A stretch of 64,000 nucleotides of DNA from Megalopta genalis (taxonomy: Eukaryota > Arthropoda > Insecta > Hymenoptera > Halictidae): assembly GCF_051020955.1 (NCBI RefSeq), contig NC_135016.1, positions 10,000,001 to 10,064,000 on the forward strand. The letters run 5' to 3'. Both the position numbers and the translations under genes were made by a program. Of this stretch, positions 33,721-42,737 are shown one piece after another; the first letter of the stretch is position 1, and every line of letters starts with the position of its first letter. The notes under the pieces are model-generated. The model saw only the letters and a list, made by a program, of their open reading frames with translations, searched no databases and was not told the origin of the DNA.

Positions 33721-34877
33721 ATTTCTTAATTACCCCCCAACAGGTATACTCGTCCTCATCTCACAAAATAACACACCTCTCCCCGCTGTTTAAAGCAATA
33801 AACCGAAGCGGAAAACATTTTCAGACGTAACAATCGCCCTGGTTCCCGTGAAATCACATCCTGCCTCGCCTCTGCCCCTGGATCTTGCAAATTCCAGTCG
33901 AAAACAGTGTCATTAGGCAGAATGCATCTCCATTGCTTTCCGTGGTGGCGCGGTCAGTTGGCAGCGTTTCGATATCCCCTCCATTCGCGAAAAGCACCGA
34001 AAAAGCATTCTGCCTAGGAACATTGGTCGAAAATCGCGCGAGATTCGACGTGTCGTCAGAGTGCTGGGCGCTTTCTCACGATTCCGCAGATTTTCCCGGG
34101 TTCGAAACGCCGGCGGCCGAAAAAACTTGAGCGATTCCGCGGACCTGATCCGATACATCCCCGCGTGGAGCTATCCGGGAGGATTTCCGGCGCGTCGGTG
34201 CGGGGGTAAAAACGTGCGGGCGCGATAATGCCCGTGCGACGCGTGAAATCGGCGCGGCTCGGCGCGGCGCGGCCGGGAAACCGGGCGTTTTAAATCGGCA
34301 CGGTCGTCGCCCGCCGCGCCGACCGGGCCCGATCCAAGGCGAATCCGGGATTAATGCGTTTTTAATAGTGACATAACTGCGCCGCTCGTTCGCCTTTTTT
34401 CCCTCGGCGTTTTTACGCGGCCGGAGTGTCGGTTGTTCATCGTCGAATGCACTTCGCGGAAAGCCGAAACATCGGCCGTCGCCGTCGCAGCCGCGCGCAT
34501 CGAGTATTTTTAACGATCCCTCAGCCGACCCCCTCCTCTCCCTGTTCCTATCCCTCTCGCGGCGAGCGCAGAGAGGGTGGACGCGGAGGGCCGAGGGAAA
34601 AGGGAAGAGCAGAAAATCGCGTGAATACATTATACAACGACCACGCTCCACTTTCTTGCCGGCGGAATTGCGTTTTGCAAGAAAGTCGGCGGAGTCGGCT
34701 CGCCGCCGACACGCCCGCCCCTCGTTCTCTACCCAGAAGTGCTCGGAATCGGCGGATTGCGCGGTCAATTTCGCGAGCGACCGGTGAAAGCTCCGTTTCG
34801 ACTTTTTGCGATGGTGTTCCACCGTTTTAACGGGCCCCCGCGCGTTTATTCCGTTGACCCTGAACACGATTTCGGGC
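33721..34877. other. Strongly CpG-rich block
   Basis: Between 34076 and 34867 the minus strand is open for 263 codons, the longest frame in the window. It is rich in Arg, Ala and Pro, as expected from CpG composition, and the plus strand is open for 134 codons across it. I recognise no domain, start context or splice structure, so no gene is called. Confidence 0.5.
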
Positions 34878-35190
34878 GCGACACGCTTTCCTTCTAATGC
34901 GACGTGTCACGAGCGAAGCCTGGGCCACTTCTCAACCGTCCCCCCGGGGCCCTACGATCTTGCGAATCGTTGCTTTTTAATTGTCGCGAACGATACGAAA
35001 CGTTAAGGATATGTTGCATCTGCTTTACTTTCGACGCTTGGAATTAGTTTTGGTTGCAATTGACGCGGTGGCTGATCCGTTTTATTGTACATATTCTATA
35101 TCAATAGTTAATTTTTGGTATGATATTTGGGACAATACGTTTTCCTTCAAATGTGACGTGTCATGAGTGAAACATGGACAATCCTTCATC
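34878..35190 (+). repeat. Diverged direct repeats 253 bp apart
   Basis: CTTTCCTTCTAATGCGACGTGTCACGAGCGAAGC-type sequence at 34878-34937 recurs at 35131-35190 as TTTTCCTTCAAATGTGACGTGTCATGAGTGAAAC-type sequence. A further phrase, ACTTTCGACGCTTGGA at 35026, recurs at about 35632. These are probably remnants of a degenerate local duplication. Confidence 0.65.
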
Positions 35191-35207
35191 AGAGAAATAG
35201 ACAGTTT

Positions 35208-35350
35208 TTAATCAGTTTTTAACGAGCACACTTGTCGCGAATAAATAGCAATATTTTGATTTATTAGTAAAATATATTCGTAAATTTTAAGATGTTTCGA
35301 TTATTTGTGAGGCAAAGACGCGATAAAACGAACAAATAAAGAAGTATAAA
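35208..35350 (+). mobile_element. B-family fragment, truncated
   Basis: TTAA (35208-35211) then TCAGTTTTTAACGAGCACAC resembles the B left end. GTAAATTTTAAGATGTTTCG, GTGAGGC and ATAAAACGAACAAATAAAG match the B interior in order. The right half is missing. A C element starts about 50 bp later. Confidence 0.65.
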
Positions 35351-35395
35351 CAGTTATTATGGAAAAACTGTACTCGTCATCACTGACTTCACGAC

Positions 35396-35596
35396 TAGAC
35401 TGCGGATTTTATGCATTTATGACAAAAATTAATAGATCAAATGCAAAATAGCGAAAACACTTATACAATTTGAAAATATTATATTACTGTCAATTCACAT
35501 TAGAATGATTAAGAAAAGAAATAAATGTCTGCGTAGTTTCTATATGTTGTAATTAATCAAGACAACTTGAATTTTGCATAAAAATACGCAATCTGA
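35396..35596 (+). mobile_element. C-family MITE, copy 4
   Basis: About 200 bp from TAGACTGCGGATTTTATGCA to GCATAAAAATACGCAATCTG. The interior matches the copy at 63574 (GCGTAGTTTCTATAT.TTGTA). Flanking octamers do not match, so the target duplication is lost or the boundary is imprecise. Confidence 0.8.
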
Positions 35597-36145
35597 TTAT
35601 TATGGAGGATAAGGATGTTGAATTTATTATACTTTCGATGCTTGGAAACTTTTTTGCTTACCCTGCATATTAAGATATGCAGGAACCGAGAAGGTAAATG
35701 AAGCAGTCACTGCATGAAATTTCAGCTTTCCATTTTCGGTTTCGACTACGATTTACCCTCGTGTAAAATTCATAACGTACAAGAAAGGATGTAAGGATGT
35801 AAAGTCATTCAGTATCGTGTTACGCGTTATAATACAAAGTAATGGTATGCATGAGATTAATTTCACTTTTTTCTTTTCGCATAACGTACAAACCGTGGCC
35901 GTCACACGTGTGTAACAGCTGGTAGAGAACGTGTTAATATCGTGCTTATAGCACACGGCATAATGTGAATTATTATGAAAGTAGGTACGAACAGTATATC
36001 GTGTAAAGTGTCCAGTTATATTTGTTGAAATTCAATCTCGTCGAGAAAATGTCATCGTGATTTTAATGCCTAATTACGGCATGAAAAAGTCCGCATTAGA
36101 TCATTTCTATCCTTCTGGTAGTTCTAATTAAAGTAATCATGCAGT
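35597..36145. other. Unique AT-rich DNA
   Basis: Contains a small hairpin, CTGCATAT-TAAG-ATATGCAG, at about 35663-35682. Nothing else is recognised. Confidence 0.5.
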
Positions 36146-36396
36146 TTAATTCGAGCATGCTTAAGAGAGAAAAATTATCCGCTAAATTTTAAACATTAAA
36201 TATATATTATTGTTTTAACAATGTTCTTTTATATTTTATCTTATATCTTTCATATTTTATTTGTGAAGGCACCCAAGTTTATTGTTTAACAGCATTGTGT
36301 AAATAAGTATACCTTGTACAGAAAAAATAATATTTATAGCACATTTTCTTACATGGATAGAAAATGACTTTAATATCTTAAGCTTCTTAGGGTTAA
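36146..36396 (+). mobile_element. G-family TTAA MITE, copy 2
   Basis: A 243-bp element (36150-36392) between TTAA at 36146-36149 and TTAA at 36393-36396. The left end TTCGAGCATGCTTAAGAGAG and the complement of the right end, CCCTAAGAAGCTTAAGATA, align as imperfect inverted repeats. The left end is homologous to the right end of the copy at 30157. TTAA flanks suggest piggyBac-type mobilisation. Confidence 0.7.
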
Positions 36397-36731
36397 ACTT
36401 TTTCTTGTCGAAAATTTCTTATTTAAAGATAAATTAAAAACTAGTACAACACACACACATTAGTAACCTAATTTAAAACAGTATTTAGGTTGTACGTATC
36501 AGTACCATATACCTTGAGAAAGGACAACATTTACAGTGTCTCTAAAAATAACAATTCACTACGAATTTGTAATTTACGTATATCTTGGAAAGCAGAAATA
36601 CTTACAGTGTTGCTAGTTGTACTAATTAACAACGATTAGGTTCACCTAGGTAAAAATCCGACTATTCTCCCTGTTTTTTAAGTTGTCCAAAGAGAGACAG
36701 AGGAATAGCTTTGAACAATGTTTCAACACTA
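36397..36731. other. Unique AT-rich DNA
   Basis: No feature recognised. Confidence 0.5.
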
Positions 36732-36918
36732 CAGTAAATTCTCCCTAATTGACGCTCAGATTGTACACGAAAATGGATAATTTGGGAACAGGAAACACGA
36801 TTATTCGAGCGTTGCAGCTCGTTTTTTATAGTTACCGATTGTCGATAACTATAAAAGCGGGCTCCTCTTCCCAAATTGTCCCTTTTTGCGCACAATCAGA
36901 GCGTCAATTAGGGAGAAT
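36732..36918. mobile_element. A-family MITE, copy 3 (best preserved of its subfamily)
   Basis: Starts CAGTAAATTCTCCCTAATTG and carries GACGCTCAGATTGT, mirrored at the right by ACAATCAGAGCGTCAATTAG. The inner arms are AATTTGGGAACAGGAAACACG and CTCCTCTTCCCAAATTGTCC. The centre holds TATAGTTA...TAACTATA, so most of the element can fold into one hairpin. The last bases of the right end have decayed. Confidence 0.85.
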
Positions 36919-37859
36919 GATTTAGATTTGACTTTAGATAGGATGTCACATTTGCAACACACTAGTCCAACATTAAAAATCCAATTTCCGGTAGGCAACA
37001 GCCGCTGGGCCAAGTGTTAACTATATCCGAAGCGTCTGTAAATTGCGTTTGATCGTTCACCCCGCGTAGAAGCGGGATCTATTATAAGGGAAGATCTTCC
37101 GCGTCTGGCTCGCGAGCGTCGAGCATTACCCAGCGGAAGATTAAAAGTTTCCACCGGTCGGGTCACGGGATAATGAGCTGGATGAACGATTATTAGGATC
37201 CGAGCGTGTCTGTCGCGCCTGCGAATTTTTCGTTTTTCCCCGACGGACGTGGTACGTGGGACAGAATACGTAGGGGAGGGTTTAAGGTTCTTTTGAAACG
37301 CCGATTCGAGGCAGGTGGGGAACGGGCGCGATACCGATCCGTATCATAGTTTTATTCCTTCCACGGTCCGGCGAAAAAATGTAATTGGCCCGACCGAAAT
37401 CTATCGCGAGCTCGCCGAGGATCGAGGAGGAGACGGAGGGGTTGCAGGGGATGAACGAATGAAGGAGAAAAAAGCACGTGTGCGAACGGGCGACCGGTCG
37501 TAATAACAATGATTAGGGCGACGAACGGACCACGGAAAAAAGACGAGTGGAAGGAAGAGTCCTCCTGCCTTGACTCCATCTCAAAATGGCGGTTACGAAG
37601 CGGGCCACGTGGAACCGTGACCGATCGATCGGTATCGATCCAGGCAGGGATCCGGACGGATCGAAGTCGAATGCTTTGATGCAATCGGCATCGATTTTGC
37701 CGAGAGATTTTATTGAAGGTTGCGAGGATCGCTGCAACTGGAAAATAATAATCTGCTTTTAGTCGCTGGCTTTTGCAGAGATATTGTAGACGTTTGCACT
37801 AAAAATATAGTGCGATGAGTAGTGACGGAACTTGCGGAACAAAGGCTGATCAAAAAAGT
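36919..37859. other. CpG-rich non-coding block
   Basis: Frames on both strands at 37282-37737 (62-110 codons) have no domain. No repeats are seen. Confidence 0.5.
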
Positions 37860-38058
37860 TAGAGTTACACCTGGGCATTTATGGTAAAATTAGACCGTCA
37901 TAATTTAGAATGATATAAAGATTAAATGAATTTTAATACGTCAATCTATTATTTTGAATCTATTCAAATGATCGAGGAAACAATGAACTTGTTATTTGGT
38001 CTCTGTTTTTTGCAATTCGTGCAGAAAATTTATATTTTGCATAAAAATCCGTAGTTTA
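37860..38058 (+). mobile_element. C-family MITE, copy 5
   Basis: The right part is clear (CAAATGATCGAGGAAACAAT, then TGCATAAAAATCCGTAGTTTA) and parallels the copy at 61972. The left end is decayed (TAGAGTTACACCTGGGCATTTATGG). No target duplication is visible. Confidence 0.7.
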
Positions 38059-38098
38059 GTGATTAATTTTATAACTAATAAATAACCTTGACATAACC
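38059..38098 (+). repeat. Fragment resembling B satellite monomer edge
   Basis: AATTTTATAACTAATAAATAACCTTGACATAACC is similar to the right edge of the satellite monomers at 58915-59848. It includes the exact 16-mer TAACCTTGACATAACC at 38083-38098. The same 16-mer also occurs at 51962-51977. Confidence 0.5.
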
Positions 38099-39060
38099 TT
38101 ATCCCGGAAAGTAGATGAAATTTGTAAAAGGATGCAACTATTTATGAGGGCCCTAACAGAGATTTTAGACTACGAAAGGGATGATCCGAAAATGTCACGA
38201 GCGTTTACGCCATAAATGAAGTGCGATAAGAGGAAACAGTACTCGGAGAATGACCCAATAATTTAATACCATGGCGGCCATAGATATCGCGACCGTTCGA
38301 GGACGGAGAGACGCGCGATCTCTTATCTCGCTATCTGCTGGTAGGTTAAATCGAGGGTTAACTCTTCGTTGTCGTCGTCTCCGTCGTTCGACGTACGATG
38401 CACCGAGCTGAAGGAGGAGTGGAAGGAGGAAGAGGAGGAGGAAGAGGGTCCAGCATTGTTCGCGGACATTGTAAGTATGTCCGGAACAAAGAGCGGTAAT
38501 CGACCCGTGTAACATTTATAACGTAATGGGAGGGCCTCACCGGCCCATAATAATATCAATTACGGGGCAAGAGGAGAAAGCTGGAGAGAGTCTGGCCCGC
38601 GGAGAAAGAGAGAACGATAGAACGGTGAGGAGCGAGGTGGGGAGGGCGAGGCTTAGATCGGGGGGAGCGCATTGGCGACGCGGATTCGCGAATCTGTCGG
38701 CCAGAAAATTGAACCCTCTCCAGCCAGCCAGCTGTCTTCGGGATCGGATGGGGGCGTCGTGACGCTCTCGTTAACTGTCGCAATCAGGCCTGAGAACCGG
38801 CCGATTTTTGCATATCGGAGACACGAGGCATCCGACTTTTTATACCTAAACACCCGCTGCGAAGTTAATCAGGTTTACTTTTGTGGCGCTCGGTGATCGA
38901 CGACTTCCGACGGCTCGGTTCGACATACTTTTAACGTTGTTTAGGCAGAGAATTTATAGAGTAGCGTGTTAGTAAGTTTTAATGACGTCGGGGTTTATCT
39001 GATAGTTGACGCAGTTGCTAGGTTTTTAGTGTTACTTAATAGTGATTATTAATAATTTAA
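38099..39060. other. GC-rich non-coding DNA with short purine tract
   Basis: A G/A-dominated tract lies at about 38407-38452 (GGAAGAGGAGGAGG core). Chance frames on both strands only. Confidence 0.5.
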
Positions 39061-39175
39061 TCCTTGCGCTATGACCACGAGACAAACTCATGGTGTAGAT
39101 TTCGTACGTAATTCACCGAATATGAACGTTATTCATTTTTTCTAAATCGAAACAAAATTTCATTCTTTTGTTATC
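39061..39175 (+). repeat. H dispersed repeat, copy 2
   Basis: Follows TTAA at 39057-39060 and starts TCCTTGCGCTATGACCACGAG. It matches 7773-7890 through TACGTAAT, GAATATGAACGTTATTCAT and TTCTAAATCGAAACAAAAT. Confidence 0.6.
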
Positions 39176-39327
39176 AAAATCTGGAAATGAAAATAAGCGA
39201 AGACGTAGTTATCATTGCAGATCACTTGGACCCCTTTATTTCCTGTTCTAGTTTTAGAGAGAACCTCGTCACACTTCCATCGTTTATTCGTTTGTACATT
39301 TATCCATAAATCTCTGATGTGTATCAG

Positions 39328-39514
39328 TACAGTAAATTTTCTCCAATTTTCCTTCAGCTTGTAAACAAAAATGGTCAATTTAAGAAGAGGAGATTCGATT
39401 ATTCGATTTTTATAGTTATTATAAAAACGAGGTGCAAGGCTCGAATAATCTCCTCTTCCCAAATTGTCCATTTTTGTTTACAAACTGAAGGAAAATTAGA
39501 GAGAATTTACTGTA
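39328..39514. mobile_element. A-family MITE, copy 4, TA-flanked
   Basis: A complete copy with the best terminal repeats. The left end TACAGTAAATTTTCTCCAAT and the right end ATTAGAGAGAATTTACTGTA are inverted complements including the TA. The arms carry CCTTCAGCTTGTAAACAAAA and TTTTGTTTACAAACTGAAGG, which define the second A subfamily. The centre contains ATAGTTATTATAA. Confidence 0.88.
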
Positions 39515-39620
39515 TTTATATGCACTAAAATATAAGTGCACCGTATATAATATTAATATTATTATATGCACCATATATAAATAAATTGAATTCTTTTACT
39601 GTTTGTTATTTCTAATAGCC

Positions 39621-39790
39621 ATTTATACAGGTGACATGATTTTTATCTAGATTCAAAAACCCATTTGTCTTCTAAACTTCAAAACTTCGTCTTTCTGTTG
39701 ACGCAGTTCGCAGTTTTTGACAATCCCTCTTCCAGGAACGATTTATACAGGTGACATAATTTTCGTCTACGTTTAGAGATTTATTTGTGT
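39621..39790 (+). repeat. Direct repeat with 120-bp shift
   Basis: ATTTATACAGGTGACAT at 39621 recurs at 39741, followed in both copies by a TTTT.TCTA..TT.A-type stretch. The shift is exactly 120 bases. Identity drops quickly outside the first 20 bases, so the duplication is old or short. Confidence 0.75.
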
Positions 39791-40653
39791 CGCGACGTGC
39801 ATCGATAAACGAATTTATGCTGTCAATAATCGCTCGAGTAAAGCGTGGTCTTCCGTATCCACTTTCGTTAACAAAATTACTTCGACTTTCTGCAACATTA
39901 TAAAAACGATCACAGACTATCCACTTAGACAGTTAATATCTAGAATTGTTATACAGTTACGCGACAAGCAGTCCCCAAGCCAGGGAGAATTAACGAAACT
40001 GTTATCCAAACATGTTCCAGACGATTCGTGCAGATCACACATTTATTGTTAAAAATCAATAAGGATTTTATTTTACACTGCAACCAAGTACACCTATGAT
40101 AGCAATTGATAGGGGTCAACCAAAAATTCCTGACAAGCCGTAAAACAGATCTGTCTTCGTAGGCAGCAATTAACCAAAGAAGTTTTAGCTAACGCGTCGC
40201 TAAAAGAAATGTTTCAAGGCGTAAGCGCGGGTCGGATAGAAATTGCGGATAGGCAAATTTTCGGGCTGGATTGGTGGGGCGCGTATGACGATGAACGGAC
40301 ACGTCGCGAGGGTACCAGGATCAGCGTGTTGGTACCGGGAGAGTGTAGGGGCAAGGTCGGGAACGTATCGAGGAGGGCCTGAGACCCTTCGTTTTTTAAT
40401 ATCGCTCTCTTCTGGCAAGGTTTTATTTAATGGCGAAGGCGGTAACCGCGCACCGACCAGCCGACCAATGAGAGCTCGGCTGGAAATCATACGCGGGATC
40501 GCCGGCCGCGCGGCGGCCTCCGAGAGTGGAGGTGAAGTTAGGTTAGGTGAGGTTATGTTCGCTCCCCACGTCTCCTTAACATTCGACGGGCCTGTCCCGG
40601 CACGGCATCGTTCTCGCAAGAGGTGGGGCTCCGTCTCTTCGATCGGCGTCAGG
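39791..40653. other. Unique DNA, CpG-rich after 40200
   Basis: A motif GTTAGGTTAGGTGAGGTTA at 40537-40555 resembles the insect TTAGG telomere unit but has only two clean units. Frames of 210 and 228 codons start here and run through the pyrimidine tract. They are not credible. Confidence 0.5.
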
Positions 40654-40870
40654 CATTTCTTCGTCTTCTTCTTCTTCGTCTTCTTCTTCTTCTTCCTCCT
40701 TCTCTTCCTCCACCTCCTTCCTCTCTCCTCCTCCTCTCTCTCTCTCTCTCTCTCTCTTCCTCGCCCTCGCTCTCGCTCTCGCTCTCCTCGGGCTTCTCCT
40801 TTTTTCCACGCTTTTTCTGCGCCGTTCTCCACCTCCCCTTCTTCGTCTTCTTCTTCTTTCGTCGCTCCGT
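40654..40870 (+). repeat. Pyrimidine tract with (CTT)n and (CT)n
   Basis: TTCTTCTTCTTCGTC-type triplets pass into a CT dinucleotide run (about 40735-40760) and then TCG/CTCTCG-rich sequence. The plus-strand tract encodes Phe/Leu/Ser runs and the minus strand Glu/Arg/Lys runs, which explains the long open frames on both strands. Confidence 0.92.
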
Positions 40871-42706
40871 CATCGCCTCCTTCGCCCTTCCAATGCTCAC
40901 CACGAAGGGTACACCTTCACTATACTTAGCATTGCCTTCGTTTTAGGATGAGAACGCCACGTGAAGCATCGTGATAAGCAAACCGCTATCGCGAATACAA
41001 ATGAGAGAGGCCGGGGGTGGCAACAGCGCCTATCGGGCCTTGGTATCTTTCGACATAGTATGTCAGCCTGGTATTAATAGTTTCCATCATCAATAGTCCG
41101 CTGGGAAATGCCTGGTAACCACGGGCTACCACATTCCTCGGCTTTGATGGATGGCTCCGATTTTCGTCTTGCGTTATTCCGCGTTGGCTGGTCGCACTCG
41201 ATATCTCTGTTCGCTTCGTTGGAATTCTTCGGGATCGGAATACATAGTTGGCACAGTCTCGGTCGCGGAATATATTATAATTGTGGACAGTTTAGTTGCT
41301 GGTAATGATAATCGTCGGAGCAATGTGCAAATAGAACGACTGTGGACAGAGTAGTTACTGGGAGGCAAGGATAATTGTACATTAGCACAAACGGTAGGGG
41401 AAAAGTGTTATCGTTTTACCTGCGTTATTATAGCAGTAATTTTTAAGTATACGTTGAAGAGATTTAGCTAAGATAAGCTATGCTAATCGGAATCGTCATT
41501 CGATGCATTGAGTGTTGCACATTTGGCATAGCATGATTTGGATTCATTTTGACTCGTTTTGGTTTAGATTCGCAAGAGGTTTATCCGATTTCTAACTTTT
41601 TGGATGCCAGTTAGGGTTATTAAGTATTTATAATTAGCTTCGGCAAAGGGATCAACGTGGATTTTGCTACGTTGTACAATGATTACTAGAATGTAATCAT
41701 TACTTCCATGGAATCGTCAGAAATATCGAATTTGTTCAAATTCACAGTAAGTGGTTTACGCTAGACTATCTCGTTCCCATAAAAATGAGAGCGTTACGTT
41801 TTAATAACGGAAAGATCGCAAGAAATCAAGATTACCGATGCATTAGGAAAGTGCAGGAAAACTGTTGTCAAGTCAAGTTCCACTTCATTGACCGAATAAA
41901 CTACAATTGCTGTCTGTCGCTGGACGTTTGAATATCACCTTGCAGTTTTTTCGTTCCTTTGAACCGTCGAAGACCTTCGCTGTCTGGACTTCATATCTAA
42001 AAATAACTATTTTAGGGAATGTAAAAGACCGACGTATCCCCGAACACAATAAAATATGTCTATCCGCAGCGAGGTGGCAGACACTATTTGTAAGATTACA
42101 CGGTAACCCGAACGATGAAGCAGCAACAGTGTGGGAGTTGCGAATGCAAGTATTACAACGTGGGGTAGTAATCTAACCCGCGCAGGTCCTTCAGCGTTAA
42201 AGATGCATTCTCATAAACAACACCACGAACAAACCGATTTAGAAGATTGCGAATTCCGAGCCGCATTTCATGTTTGCCAACGTGGCATCGATGCGTGAAA
42301 GCCGATCGAAACCCGCGATGAACCCCGAGCACATCCGAATCCGCAATTCAGCCGGCTTATCAGTTCCGATTGCCGATCGAAGAAACTGTCTCGGACAGTT
42401 CCCGTTGCAGTCCGGCTGGATTTTCAGTTCGCAGCCTCCGTAGCTGTCCTAATAATCGGGTTATCGGGCATCGATATGCCGAGAACTCTAATTACATTCT
42501 TCTGTGTTACTGCTTAACCGTGCTGCGCGCAATACCCTTCTCTTCTGTCAATACCGAACAAAGCGTTTCGCAATTCCTTTCGAGTAGAAGAAATTACGGG
42601 GTACGTTCGAAGACGTGGGAAGTGGAGGAGCTCCTTGAAGACCAAGAAACTCGTTGGGATTGTCGATGCTACGGATCCGTCGATTACAGATAATTAGCGA
42701 TGCCGT
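40871..42706. other. Unique non-coding DNA
   Basis: A short 60-base-spaced repeat (GTGGACAGTTTAGTTGCTGG at 41282, GTGGACAGAGTAGTTACTGG at 41342) is present. The phrase CTTTGATGGATGGCTC at 41142 resembles CTTTGATGGACGGCTC at 45363. Frames up to 107 codons are unremarkable. Confidence 0.5.
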
Positions 42707-42737
42707 ACGAACGAACGAACGAACGAACGAACGAACG
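42707..42737 (+). repeat. (CGAA)n microsatellite
   Basis: About seven clean ACGA/CGAA units, similar to the array at 22216-22253. It produces poly Asn-Glu-Arg-Thr in one frame and Val-Arg-Ser-Phe in the other. Confidence 0.95.

Noticed and set aside
34076..34867. 263-codon minus-strand open frame
   Set aside because: Arg/Ala/Pro-rich, entirely within a CpG-rich block, open on the opposite strand for 134 codons as well, and with no domain or splice context.
40200..40929. Open frames of 228 (plus) and 210 (minus) codons
   Set aside because: Half of each runs through the CTT/CT tract (Phe/Leu/Ser or Glu/Arg/Lys runs). The frames are complementary artefacts of low complexity.
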